A DNA stretch of 64,000 bases from JARYLZ01 sp964388275. GTDB taxonomy: Bacteria > Bacteroidota > Ignavibacteria > SZUA-365. Under the pieces are notes generated by a model. That model had not been told where the DNA came from. It saw nothing but the letters and a program-made list of their open reading frames with translations, and made no database searches. Location: contig CAYLZD010000001.1 in assembly GCA_964388275.1 (NCBI GenBank), forward strand, positions 1-64,000, given 5' to 3'. Below, piece after piece: positions 15,694-24,927 of this stretch. Position 1 is the first letter of the stretch. Every line of letters begins with the position of its first letter. The position numbers were made by a program, and so were the translations under genes.

Positions 15694-18222
15694 ATGAAAT
15701 GTCCGAATTTCGCAAATATCGCCTTCATCCTGTTACTCATCCTGACCGCGCAATCCCGAAGCAGAGCGCAACAGGATCTGCGTATACACGGCGTAGTGCG
15801 ATCAGACGGCGAAAAACTAGTCGGCGCGGTCGTTCAGCTTCCTGATCTTAAGAGAGGAGTCTTGACTGACATCAACGGGAGCTTTTCAATTTCCGGACTA
15901 TCGGAAGGGGAATACACCGTTCAGATTTCAATGCTGGGATTTGAGACGAAAACCTTGCGTGCTGCAAAGGCGCATAAAGACGGACCGCCTCTCGATGTGA
16001 ACCTGCAAGACAGTCCGCTCGCTCTTGACGCCGTGGAAGTAGTCAGCGAAACTGAGCGTCGTCCGCAGGACGACACGCGTGTGAGTGTGATGCAACTCAA
16101 ACCGCGTGAAGCGAAATTTCTCCCAGGAGCGGGCGAGGACGTCATGCGTTCTCTCCAGTCCTTGCCGGGCGTCGTCGCTCCGAACGACTTCAGCTCGCAG
16201 TTAATAATAAGAGGCAGCGGACCGGATCAGAATCTGATAGTGATGGACGGCATAGAAGTCTTCAATCCTTACCGTCTGTACGGCGCGATCAGCATGTTTA
16301 ACCCGGAAACCGTATCCGACATCAGTTTGATATCCGGAGGCTTCCCGGCCAAATACGGGGATCGCCTCTCGGCCGTGCTGGACATCGGCAACCGCAGCGG
16401 CCGCGGAGACAGGCCCTTGCATGCCAACGTCAACCTGAGCGTCACAAACGCCAATATCGTGCTCGAAGGAGCTAATCCGGCAAATGTGCCGGGTTCCTGG
16501 CTTCTCTCCACGCGGCGAACGTACTACGACCTCATACTCGGGCCCATAGCAAGGAGGAACGGATTGGTGGACGGAGATGCCGCCTTTCCGAATTTTCGAG
16601 ACCTGCAGGCCAAGATCGCATTTGGACCTTTCAGCAAGCATAGATTCACGTTCAACGCAGTCGCGAGCCGCGACGGTGTGGACATTGTCAGCGGCCGGGA
16701 GAGGACATCTCCTGACAGCGTGTCGGTGTTCAATACTCTGTACAACACCATCTTCGGCGCAGGATGGATCTATGCTCCTTCCGACAAATTTTTCAATTCG
16801 CTATCGATTTCCTGGTATGGAAATGAAGGCGAAACGTCTTTCGATGGCAGTATACTGGATCCGATACTGAACCGCGAAGATTTCACAGGCTCGCAAAACG
16901 ACAGCTTGAGGGCTTTGGCTAGGCTTTTCGGTTTGTCCTTCGATAATACCTTCCGGTTCCGGAAACTCGGCATAAAGGAATCCGCCTTACTGCGATTGGA
17001 CAATCACGCTTTGGAGTTCGGGGCAGGGTGGGATCATATCACGACCGAGCTGTTCTTCTCGCTGAAAATCGATCCCGAATTTCGGCGCGTCATCGAGACG
17101 AATCCGCGGGCATCGGCGTTGATCGACAATACCACGCAGAATCTTGCATACAACAAGCTGCATGCTTACGTGCAGGATCGCATTACTGTGGGAGGGAGGT
17201 GGAATTTCCATCCGGGCGTTCGCTTCGATTATTATGACATCGTCGATGCGGCGGTGATTTCGCCTCGTCTGTCCATATCCTATGCCTGGGACCCGATCAC
17301 GACGCTTCGGGCGTCGACGGGTCTGTACTATCAATCTCCGGGATACGAAAAGATCTTCGACCAGAACAGATTTTTCGATTTCAAAGAGGAAAACCTTGCC
17401 GGCTTGAAGCCGGAGCGCGCCTTGCATGCGGTGTTAGGGATCGAACGTTGGCTTGACGAAGGCTGGTTGATGAAGACGGAAGTGTACTACAAATCGTTCG
17501 CCGATCTTATCGTGCAGGCGAAATCCATCACGCAACGCTGGAGATCCGATCCCGTACCCGGAGGGGATCCGCGAAGCGAGGGAGGGTGGTCTGAGCCGTA
17601 CCTTGCTCTTTCGGACTCGTTGACCACGACGCCCGTGAACGACGCCACGGGAGACGCCTACGGTTTCGAATTCATGCTTGAAAAAAGAAATGCGACGGGA
17701 AACGACAGGCTTTCCGGCTGGGTCGGCTACGCCCTCTCATGGGCTCAGAGATACAGAGACGGTGTGCGTATTCCATTCGATTTCGATCAACGTCATACCG
17801 CGAACATCGTGGCAACGTACCGGTTTTTCCCATGGCTCGAAGCCGGCATGTTCTGGCGCCTGGGTTCCAACTTCCCTTACACCGAGCCGCTGGGTGTCAG
17901 ACCGCGAATCCTTTCGGAAGATGGTAATCCTGTCTTTTCAAAGGATTTCCAGGGAAAAATCGTTCTCGATCTCGATTATGGCGATGAAGCGAGAGTGAAT
18001 CAGGCCGCCAAGCCGTTTTATCACCGTCTTGATTTGCGCTTCACAGCGACAACTTCGTTCTGGGGCGCTTCCTGGGCCTTTTACCTCGATGTGATAAACG
18101 TCTACAATCATGGAAATGTCGCCGGATATCGCTACTATATAGATTCGAAAGGCGCGCTTGCGCGTCGCACCGTTACGATGTTTCCCATATTGCCGACCCT
18201 TGGGGTCAATGTCCGCTTGTAA
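15694..18222 (+). CDS. TonB-dependent receptor with carboxypeptidase-like N-terminal domain
   Basis: An outer-membrane receptor of about 842 residues. After a signal peptide comes a carboxypeptidase-regulatory-like beta-sandwich (IHGVVRSDGEKLVGAVVQLP...GSFSISGLSEGEYTVQISMLGFE), then a plug domain (SLPGVVAPNDFSSQLIIRGSG and LIVMDGIEVFNPYRL), then a large 22-strand-type barrel ending in GVNVRL. Such receptors import siderophores, vitamins or oligosaccharides with TonB energy. No SusD partner or regulator is adjacent, so the ligand is unknown. ATG 15694 is preferred because GAGG at 15680-15683 lies 10 bases upstream. ATG 15685 and 15640 are in frame too. It lies 9 bases before xseA but looks functionally unrelated. 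Confidence 0.88.
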   Translation: MKCPNFANIAFILLLILTAQSRSRAQQDLRIHGVVRSDGEKLVGAVVQLPDLKRGVLTDINGSFSISGLSEGEYTVQISMLGFETKTLRAAKAHKDGPPLDVNLQDSPLALDAVEVVSETERRPQDDTRVSVMQLKPREAKFLPGAGEDVMRSLQSLPGVVAPNDFSSQLIIRGSGPDQNLIVMDGIEVFNPYRLYGAISMFNPETVSDISLISGGFPAKYGDRLSAVLDIGNRSGRGDRPLHANVNLSVTNANIVLEGANPANVPGSWLLSTRRTYYDLILGPIARRNGLVDGDAAFPNFRDLQAKIAFGPFSKHRFTFNAVASRDGVDIVSGRERTSPDSVSVFNTLYNTIFGAGWIYAPSDKFFNSLSISWYGNEGETSFDGSILDPILNREDFTGSQNDSLRALARLFGLSFDNTFRFRKLGIKESALLRLDNHALEFGAGWDHITTELFFSLKIDPEFRRVIETNPRASALIDNTTQNLAYNKLHAYVQDRITVGGRWNFHPGVRFDYYDIVDAAVISPRLSISYAWDPITTLRASTGLYYQSPGYEKIFDQNRFFDFKEENLAGLKPERALHAVLGIERWLDEGWLMKTEVYYKSFADLIVQAKSITQRWRSDPVPGGDPRSEGGWSEPYLALSDSLTTTPVNDATGDAYGFEFMLEKRNATGNDRLSGWVGYALSWAQRYRDGVRIPFDFDQRHTANIVATYRFFPWLEAGMFWRLGSNFPYTEPLGVRPRILSEDGNPVFSKDFQGKIVLDLDYGDEARVNQAAKPFYHRLDLRFTATTSFWGASWAFYLDVINVYNHGNVAGYRYYIDSKGALARRTVTMFPILPTLGVNVRL

Positions 18223-18231
18223 ATACTGGAA

Positions 18232-19425
18232 GTGGAATCCGATAGCATATTATCCGTATCCGAGGTCACCCGCGCCGTCAGAGATCTTCTCGAAGGCCGT
18301 TTTAATTCGGTGGCGGTCACAGGCGAGATTTCCAACCTGAACCGGCACTCCTCGGGTCATTTATACTTCACCCTGAAAGACGCGCGATCGCAGCTATCCT
18401 GCGTGATGTTCAGGGGAAATGCCCAAAGGACCTTTTTCAGACCGGAAAACGGCATGGAAGTCGTATGCCGCGGTTCGATAACCGTATATGAACCGCGCGG
18501 ATCATACCAGCTGCTGGTAGCGGAGATACACCCGCGAGGGGAAGGAGCCCTGCGAGTCGCTTTTGAACGACTGAAGCAGCGCCTTCACGAAGAAGGTCTT
18601 TTCGATGAAAGCCGGAAGAAAGCCCTTCCGCGGTTCCCACGCACCGTCGCCCTGGTGACGTCATGCGACGGGGCCGCTGTGAGGGACATGATCAGCGTGA
18701 TCAGAAGGAGGAATCCGGCCGTCGACATGCTCCTGGTCCCGGTACAGGTGCAAGGCGCTGGAGCTGCCGCGCAGATCTCCGGCGCCATTGACATGTGCAA
18801 TGTTTACGGAGAAATCGACGTCATTATCGCTGGCAGGGGAGGCGGCAGCATCGAAGACCTGTGGGCGTTCAACGAAGAGGAGGTGGCACGATCGATTGCG
18901 CGATCGGAGATACCCGTGATAAGCGCTGTGGGTCATGAAGTGGATTTCACAATCGCCGACTTCGCGGCCGACCGCCGTGCGGCGACTCCTTCGGTGGCAG
19001 CGGAAATGGCTGTCCCGACTCTGGAAGGGATGATCGGCGCCATCGCCGAAATTTTCCTGGCACTCCGGAAAAGCGTAAATTTTAAGATGGACAGAATGCG
19101 GGATTCACTTGCCGTGTCATCGGCTTATAGGATTTTGAACAGAACTTCTGTCAAATTGACGGATGGCATGCAGGCGCTTGATGGTGTGTCGGAGGAACTG
19201 GGCCGCGCCGTGAAACAGAAGCATCTTGCCATATCTCATGAGCTTGAGACCGCCGGACATCGCCTCGCAGGCCACGATCCGGCCCGGATTCTATCCCGCG
19301 GCTATGCAATGGTTCGAAAAGGCGATGATTACCTTCAGCGGGCTTCACAGATACGCGCCGGAGACTTGTTGTCGCTGCTTTTCGCTGACGGCTGTGTGCA
19401 AAGCGAAGCCAAGGAGGACGGGTGA
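18232..19425 (+). CDS. xseA: exodeoxyribonuclease VII large subunit
   Basis: This 397-residue catalytic subunit of exonuclease VII degrades single-stranded DNA to oligonucleotides. The N-terminal OB fold (VAVTGEISNLNRHSSGHLYFTLKD) is followed by the nuclease domain with VALVTSCDGAAVRDM, the glycine-rich AGRGGGSIEDLWAFNEEEVAR and SAVGHEVDFTIADFAADRRAATPS, then a coiled coil and the usual LSRGYAMVRK C-terminus. The start is GTG at 18232. Its stop overlaps the xseB ATG by one base. Confidence 0.94.
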   Translation: MESDSILSVSEVTRAVRDLLEGRFNSVAVTGEISNLNRHSSGHLYFTLKDARSQLSCVMFRGNAQRTFFRPENGMEVVCRGSITVYEPRGSYQLLVAEIHPRGEGALRVAFERLKQRLHEEGLFDESRKKALPRFPRTVALVTSCDGAAVRDMISVIRRRNPAVDMLLVPVQVQGAGAAAQISGAIDMCNVYGEIDVIIAGRGGGSIEDLWAFNEEEVARSIARSEIPVISAVGHEVDFTIADFAADRRAATPSVAAEMAVPTLEGMIGAIAEIFLALRKSVNFKMDRMRDSLAVSSAYRILNRTSVKLTDGMQALDGVSEELGRAVKQKHLAISHELETAGHRLAGHDPARILSRGYAMVRKGDDYLQRASQIRAGDLLSLLFADGCVQSEAKEDG

Positions 19426-19679
19426 TGGGAAAACGAAAATCCGAGGGATTCGAGGAATCCCTCAAACGTCTGAACATCATACTCGACGCTCTCGACGACG
19501 AGTCGACCACATTGAAGCAGTCCGTTGCTTTGTACGAAGAGGCGCTTGCGCTTATCGAGCGCTGCGCGTCTGAGTTGCGCGATGCGCAGGGCCGTTTGAG
19601 GGAACTTCGCCGACGCGCCGACGGGGTGCTCGAGCTTCTGGATGTCGGTATTGATCGAGCAACTGATATCGAGCGGTAA
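19425..19679 (+). CDS. xseB: exodeoxyribonuclease VII small subunit
   Basis: An 84-residue helical protein with the XseB pattern: FEESLKRLNIILDALDDESTTLKQSVALYEEALALIERC. Several copies bind one XseA subunit. ATG 19425 is chosen over GTG 19422 because AAGGAGG at 19411-19417 gives 7-base spacing. It overlaps xseA by one base and is directly followed by dxs (TAA then ATG). Confidence 0.92.
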   Translation: MGKRKSEGFEESLKRLNIILDALDDESTTLKQSVALYEEALALIERCASELRDAQGRLRELRRRADGVLELLDVGIDRATDIER

Positions 19680-21608
19680 ATGAACAGCATGGAAAACTCG
19701 TCCGGCTACCTTGAAAGCATCGAATCGCCTGCGGATCTTCGGAAGCTTGGCATTCACGAACTGAAGCATGTTTGCGCGGAAATACGCGAAGCCCTGATAG
19801 ATACGGTCTCAAAGACTGGAGGCCATTTGGGGGCCGGACTTGGTACTGTCGAACTTGCAGTGGCGCTGCATTACGTGTTTCGCACGCCGGAGGACCGCAT
19901 TATCTGGGATGTCGGACATCAGGCCTATCCCCACAAACTCCTCACCGGACGGCGGGACCGTTTCCAAACACTCAGGCAATACGGCGGCTTGAGCGGATTT
20001 CTGAAACGTTCGGAAAGCGAATACGACGTGATGGGCGCGGGGCATGCCAGCACTTCCATCTCCGCAGCCCTGGGTGTGGCGACGGCGCGCGATTTTGCAA
20101 AACGTGACTTCAAGGTCGTGGCGGTGATCGGGGACGGATCCATGACGGGCGGGATGGTATACGAGGCGATGAACAACTGCGGCTTGCTTAAAAAGGATAT
20201 GATTGTGGTTTTCAACGACAATCGCATGTCCATCTCACCCAACGCATGGTCCCTGGCGAACCATTTCAACGAACTGATCGCATCGCCCACATACAACCGC
20301 TTCCGCAACAATGTGTGGGATCTCGCCGGGCATTTCGACAATCTCGGGGACCGTTTCAGAAAGTTGGCAGCCAAGCTGGAAGGAGGAATCAAGTCGGTAC
20401 TAACTCCGGGAATGCTGTTCGAGGCGCTCGGATTCAGGTATTTCGGTCCGGTGAACGGCCATAACATCGTGACTCTCGTGAAACTGCTCCGCGAGGTTCA
20501 GGACTGGTCGGGTCCGATACTCGTACATCTGGTCACACAGAAAGGCAAAGGGTACGAACCAGCCGAACGCGATTCGATGAATCTTCACGGCGTCAATCCT
20601 TTCGATAAAATCACGGGCAAATCTCCGAAATCGAAAGGCGGCGCGCCGACATATACAGCCGTGTTCGGGAGAACGCTGTCCGAACTCGCCTCGGCCGACG
20701 AACGCATTGTCGGAATCACGGCAGCTATGCCGACCGGCACCGGACTGGACATATTCGCGGCCGAGCACCCGGAAAGATGTTTCGACGTGGGTATCGCCGA
20801 GCCGCATGCGGTGACTTTCTCGGCGGGACTGGCGATTGAGGGCTACAGACCTGTCGTCGCCATCTACTCCACCTTCCTGCAAAGAGCTTACGATCAGATC
20901 ATTCACGACATCGCCCTTCAGAAACTCCCTGTGGTCTTCGCGATTGATCGCGCTGGAATTGTCGGAGCGGACGGCCCCACTCATCACGGAGCTTTCGATC
21001 TGAGCTACCTGCGCGTCATACCCGGGATGACCATAATGGCGCCCGCTGACGAGCAGGAACTGCGTGATATGCTTTGGACGGCACTGCAGATCGACCAAGG
21101 GCCCACGGCAATACGATACCCGCGTGGGGAAGGAAACGGGGCGCCGCAGCGGCAGTCCTTCGAGGCCGTACAGGTGGGGAAGGGCAGGGTTCTGCGATCT
21201 GGTGCCGATGTGGCTCTCCTGGCCATCGGCGCCATGGTTCGCCCTGCGATCAAAGCCGCGGATCTTCTTGCAAATATGGGCATCGAAGCGACGGTCGTAA
21301 ATATGCGGTTCGTGAAACCTCTGGACGAGGATTTGCTTCTGCAAATCTTTTCCCGGCATCGCCGCATTGTTACGATCGAGGACGGCTCGGTAGTCGGCGG
21401 TCTCGGATCGGCCGTTACCGAATGCATGTCGCAGCTCGAAAACATACAGGATGTGCATATCAGAATACACGGCTTGCCCGATGCATTCGTTGAGCATGGC
21501 ACACAGGAGGAACTGTACAGGGATCTGGAACTGGACGCCCTGGGCATCGCGCGAACGGCTCTGCGCCATCTCGGAGTCCCTTTGACGATGATGGAGACAG
21601 AGCAGTAG
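19680..21608 (+). CDS. dxs: 1-deoxy-D-xylulose-5-phosphate synthase
   Basis: Dxs condenses pyruvate and glyceraldehyde 3-phosphate to DXP, the entry to the MEP isoprenoid pathway and the substrate source for PdxJ. The 642-residue protein shows the thiamine-diphosphate site GDGSMTGGMVYEAMNN, the N-terminal HLGAGLGTVELAVALHYVF, the transketolase central domain with FAIDRAGIVGADGPTHHGAFD, and the C-terminal domain (TIEDGSVVGGLGSAV). It begins directly after the xseB stop. In many bacteria ispA lies between xseB and dxs. It is absent here. Confidence 0.96.
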   Translation: MNSMENSSGYLESIESPADLRKLGIHELKHVCAEIREALIDTVSKTGGHLGAGLGTVELAVALHYVFRTPEDRIIWDVGHQAYPHKLLTGRRDRFQTLRQYGGLSGFLKRSESEYDVMGAGHASTSISAALGVATARDFAKRDFKVVAVIGDGSMTGGMVYEAMNNCGLLKKDMIVVFNDNRMSISPNAWSLANHFNELIASPTYNRFRNNVWDLAGHFDNLGDRFRKLAAKLEGGIKSVLTPGMLFEALGFRYFGPVNGHNIVTLVKLLREVQDWSGPILVHLVTQKGKGYEPAERDSMNLHGVNPFDKITGKSPKSKGGAPTYTAVFGRTLSELASADERIVGITAAMPTGTGLDIFAAEHPERCFDVGIAEPHAVTFSAGLAIEGYRPVVAIYSTFLQRAYDQIIHDIALQKLPVVFAIDRAGIVGADGPTHHGAFDLSYLRVIPGMTIMAPADEQELRDMLWTALQIDQGPTAIRYPRGEGNGAPQRQSFEAVQVGKGRVLRSGADVALLAIGAMVRPAIKAADLLANMGIEATVVNMRFVKPLDEDLLLQIFSRHRRIVTIEDGSVVGGLGSAVTECMSQLENIQDVHIRIHGLPDAFVEHGTQEELYRDLELDALGIARTALRHLGVPLTMMETEQ

Positions 21609-21725
21609 ATGCCCGCTCTTACGATCACGACTCGATGCCATGCATGGGCCGCCTATGAATGCGGCCTGTCGATCCGACGAACATCGAACGCGGGCTTTCC
21701 TGGCGTCTGAGGTAAGCCCTTTGCG

Positions 21726-23042
21726 ATGAAGGCCTCGAGCAAATTCGCGGTATTACTGTCGTCGGCCTGCCTGTTTTTCATGGCGCGGTTCCCGGGATTT
21801 ACTCTTGTCTCTTTTGCCGCCGAAGGAGATCCTCCGACGCCGGCGCAGGAAAAAACCTTGCAGGTGGCTGACGGTGTCACGTACACTTACAGGCATTACG
21901 AGAAAGCACGGTTTTCGGCGCATACTCTCATCGTCGATCTCTCAAGAAACGATCTATCCGTAGCGGTCGCAAAGGCTTTGGACCACATCGCGGGACTCGA
22001 ACGGACGCAATCAATACTACAACGAATAGACAGCGCACGCACCTTCACATCGATTCTGGGCGGAGTAAATGCGAATTTCTGGGCTGCCGGTTCACATCAT
22101 CCGATCGGTCCGACCGTAATCGACGGCGAACTCCTGAACAACCGTAGATACAAAAACTGGTCTTCCCTGGCCATTGGTGAAGACAAATCAATGCATATAG
22201 ACAATTTTGATGTCAACACGAAAGTTGTGACGAGACACGGCGCTTTCCCGGTTTCACGCATGAACGAGCGCCGGGATTCTCTATCGACCGTGATCTACAA
22301 CTCCTGGTACGGCTCCACCGTCCCTTACTTCGACACAACCTGGATAAACCTTGCCAGCGCGGATACACTCACGGACGATTCGGAAGGCACAAACGGAGCC
22401 GCTGCCGCGTCAGAACCGACGCCTTTGGACAGCAAGGAAAGCGGCGCGCTGAAAGCCCAGTTCGAATATCTTGTGCTTCCTCGAGTCAATGGGATGGTGC
22501 AATGCAGAATCACCCATGTCGATACAGGATTCGTATCAGTGCCACGGAACGGCGGAGTCGTCTCGTTTGGTCACGGCCTCTTTCCGTTTTTCTTCTCGCT
22601 GTTCATCGGAGATACGTTCAGCATCGTGACGGAACTCGAGCCGAAAATAGAAGGACAGGTTCTGCAAATGACGAGCGGCTCGCCGCGATTGCTCAGAAAC
22701 GGACGCATAAGCATTGAATGGCAGGAGGAGGGGCTGAGGAAACCACGTTTCGTGACGAATGGATACGGCCGCACGGGAGTAGGCATCTCGAAAGACGGGC
22801 AGCGTCTGATACTAGTCACCATAGAACCGCCGAATAGAAGACAACGCAGAAAAGGGGGTTCGCTTCATGAACTGGCTTCTGTTTTACGGGATCGCGGCGC
22901 ATACAACGCGTTCAACCTCGACGGCGGCAGCTCCGCCACCATGGTCGTTGGAGATGCCACCGTTTCGCCCCCGGGAGGCGCGCGAGTCAGCCGGAAAATA
23001 TCGACGGCTCTCATGATTCTGCAGGCCACAGCCGAAAAATGA
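21726..23042 (+). CDS. secreted phosphodiester glycosidase (NAGPA) domain protein
   Basis: This 438-residue protein starts with a signal peptide (residues about 1-31) and contains the NAGPA/phosphodiester-glycosidase fold: FTSILGGVNANFW, the VIDGELLNN segment, GRTGVGISKDGQRLILVTIE, and the diagnostic NLDGGSSATMVV near the C-terminus. The family includes the lysosomal uncovering enzyme, which removes GlcNAc from a phosphodiester, and bacterial enzymes acting on cell-envelope phosphodiesters. The actual substrate is unknown. It is placed between dxs and ribD and overlaps ribD by 4 bases, so a secreted enzyme is translationally coupled to a riboflavin gene. Confidence 0.82.
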   Translation: MKASSKFAVLLSSACLFFMARFPGFTLVSFAAEGDPPTPAQEKTLQVADGVTYTYRHYEKARFSAHTLIVDLSRNDLSVAVAKALDHIAGLERTQSILQRIDSARTFTSILGGVNANFWAAGSHHPIGPTVIDGELLNNRRYKNWSSLAIGEDKSMHIDNFDVNTKVVTRHGAFPVSRMNERRDSLSTVIYNSWYGSTVPYFDTTWINLASADTLTDDSEGTNGAAAASEPTPLDSKESGALKAQFEYLVLPRVNGMVQCRITHVDTGFVSVPRNGGVVSFGHGLFPFFFSLFIGDTFSIVTELEPKIEGQVLQMTSGSPRLLRNGRISIEWQEEGLRKPRFVTNGYGRTGVGISKDGQRLILVTIEPPNRRQRRKGGSLHELASVLRDRGAYNAFNLDGGSSATMVVGDATVSPPGGARVSRKISTALMILQATAEK

Positions 23043-24184
23043 AAAACGCGGAGCCGGGAATTGCGCCGGACAATCAGCTTGCCGGACACGCGGCCTTCAT
23101 GCGCCGATGTCTCGAACTCGCCGAACGAGGAGGAAGGGCCGTGGAGCCGAATCCACGAGTGGGTTGCATCATCGTGAAGCACGGAAAAATAATAGGCTGC
23201 GGTTGGCACCGCAATTTCGGCGGACCCCACGCGGAAGTGGACGCTCTCAACGCCGCGAGCGAATCCACTAAAGGCGCGACCATGTACGTCAACCTGGAAC
23301 CCTGCAATCACACAGGGAAAACGCCTCCATGCACTGACGCCGTCATGCGCGCCGGCATCCGCCGTGTTGTGATCGGAATGGAGGACCCCAATCCCATGGT
23401 TGCCGGCGCGGGCATCGCGCGGCTGCGGATGGCCGGCATCGAGTGCATTGTCGATGTCGAACGAGATGAATGCGTCAAACTCAATGAGAGGTACATCGTC
23501 AACATTACCTTGCAAAGACCATTCGTCATATTGAAAGCCGCGGTCAGCATCGACGGCTTTATCGCTCCGCTCAAGGGTCCGTCTCGATGGATATCGGGCG
23601 CGGAATCCCGTGAACTGGCGCACACACTGCGAGCCCAAGTCGACGCCGTGCTGATCGGATCAGGCACTCTGCGCAAAGACAATCCGGTCCTGACCGTACG
23701 CAAGGCGACAGGGGAGAATCCTGTTCGCATCATCGTCACGACATCATACGATTTCCCGCCGGGATCCGCACCGCTGACCGACGAGGATTGCCGCCGCAGC
23801 ATCGTGCTCACATCGAGACGGAGCGCTGCGAAAAAGCAGGCTGAAGTCGAGAAACTCAAGATGCGTGGGATCAGGGTCCTTGAAGCAGCATCAGGACCTC
23901 AGGAGCAGGTGTATCTTCCTTCGGCACTGAAGCTTCTTTACAGAAACGGGATAAACTCGGTACTCGTCGAAGGAGGAGCGAGGATCTTCAGCAGCTTTCT
24001 GGGTTGTGCTGCAGTCGATCGCCTCGAACTGTTCATGGCGCCGAAAGTATTCGGCGCCGGATTAAGCGTATTCGCTAATGCGAGACCGCGGCATATTATG
24101 GATGCGCATAAATTCAAAATCGACGGATTACGGAAAGTCGGCGATGACGCTCACATTGTCATGCGTCCGATAATGGAGAAATAG
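23039..24184 (+). CDS. ribD: riboflavin biosynthesis bifunctional deaminase/reductase
   Basis: RibD carries two consecutive steps of riboflavin synthesis. The N-terminal deaminase domain has the zinc site H64-A-E66 with C89 and C98 (PCNHTGKTPPC). The C-terminal reductase domain begins around residue 165 (RPFVILKAAVSIDGF) and has VLVEGGARIFSSFL. The length of 381 residues is normal. It overlaps the upstream glycosidase gene by 4 bases and is followed 3 bases later by riboflavin synthase. No FMN riboswitch is seen upstream. Confidence 0.94.
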   Translation: MKNAEPGIAPDNQLAGHAAFMRRCLELAERGGRAVEPNPRVGCIIVKHGKIIGCGWHRNFGGPHAEVDALNAASESTKGATMYVNLEPCNHTGKTPPCTDAVMRAGIRRVVIGMEDPNPMVAGAGIARLRMAGIECIVDVERDECVKLNERYIVNITLQRPFVILKAAVSIDGFIAPLKGPSRWISGAESRELAHTLRAQVDAVLIGSGTLRKDNPVLTVRKATGENPVRIIVTTSYDFPPGSAPLTDEDCRRSIVLTSRRSAAKKQAEVEKLKMRGIRVLEAASGPQEQVYLPSALKLLYRNGINSVLVEGGARIFSSFLGCAAVDRLELFMAPKVFGAGLSVFANARPRHIMDAHKFKIDGLRKVGDDAHIVMRPIMEK

Positions 24185-24187
24185 TCG

Positions 24188-24829
24188 ATGTTTACGGGAA
24201 TAGTTGGAGAAATCGGCATTGTTTCGCTCATCGAAAGATTCGGCAAGGGACTGCGGATAGCGGTCTCAGCGCGTACGGCAATCGAAGGCGCCGAGATCGG
24301 CGATAGTCTGGCGGTGAACGGAGTGTGCTTGACCCTGGTGGAAACTTCAGCGGACAGGGTTACGGTGGAAGCCGTTGAAGAAACAATTCTTCGCACAACA
24401 CTCGGCAGATTGAGGACCGGTTGCCCTGTGAATCTGGAACGGGCGCTCATAGCCGGCGGTAAACTCGGCGGACACTATGTGCAAGGGCATGTGGACCTGG
24501 TGTCAACGATAACATCGATTCAACAGCGTCAGGAGAGCTGGATCTTCAGTTTTTCAATACCTTCTGAAAACAGGAAATATCTCGTGCCGAAAGGCAGCAT
24601 CGCTGTCGATGGAGTCAGTCTGACGATTTTTGATGAGATCACAAACATATTTCGCGTGTCGGTGATTCCGCACACATTTACAAGCACTTTGTTCTCAACA
24701 TACCGCATCGGAAGCGAAGTCAATCTGGAATTCGATATCATCGGTAAGTACGTCCTTTCATTTCTTGAGAACAGGGAGGACGGTGTTTCGCCGCTATCGA
24801 AGGACCGGCTTGCCGATTTGGGCTATTAA
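24188..24829 (+). CDS. ribE: riboflavin synthase, alpha chain type
   Basis: This enzyme dismutates two 6,7-dimethyl-8-ribityllumazine molecules into riboflavin. The 213-residue protein begins MFTGIVGEIG and has the two internal lumazine-binding repeats, each with a G-D-S-L/I-A-V-x-G-V-x-L-T pattern (GDSLAVNGVCLTLVE and KGSIAVDGVSLTIFD) and GGHYVQGHVD at the repeat junction. It ends the plus-strand housekeeping block. The next gene converges from the minus strand, with about 100 bases between the two stops. Confidence 0.95.
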   Translation: MFTGIVGEIGIVSLIERFGKGLRIAVSARTAIEGAEIGDSLAVNGVCLTLVETSADRVTVEAVEETILRTTLGRLRTGCPVNLERALIAGGKLGGHYVQGHVDLVSTITSIQQRQESWIFSFSIPSENRKYLVPKGSIAVDGVSLTIFDEITNIFRVSVIPHTFTSTLFSTYRIGSEVNLEFDIIGKYVLSFLENREDGVSPLSKDRLADLGY

Positions 24830-24927
24830 TTCGGAAAACGGCTGCCAAGAATACACTTGAAGCGTATAATCAAGCCGAGATTGCCGATATCGCGTCGTTG
24901 TGGAGTTGGTTCGAGTTTTGTATCGAC

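Noticed and set aside
21646..21667. Terminator after dxs
   Set aside because: GGCCGC pairs with GCGGCC over an 8-base loop, but no T run follows on either strand.
23000..24190. FMN riboswitch controlling ribD-ribE
   Set aside because: ribD overlaps the upstream coding sequence by 4 bases, and no FMN-aptamer-like stems were seen before dxs or the glycosidase gene.
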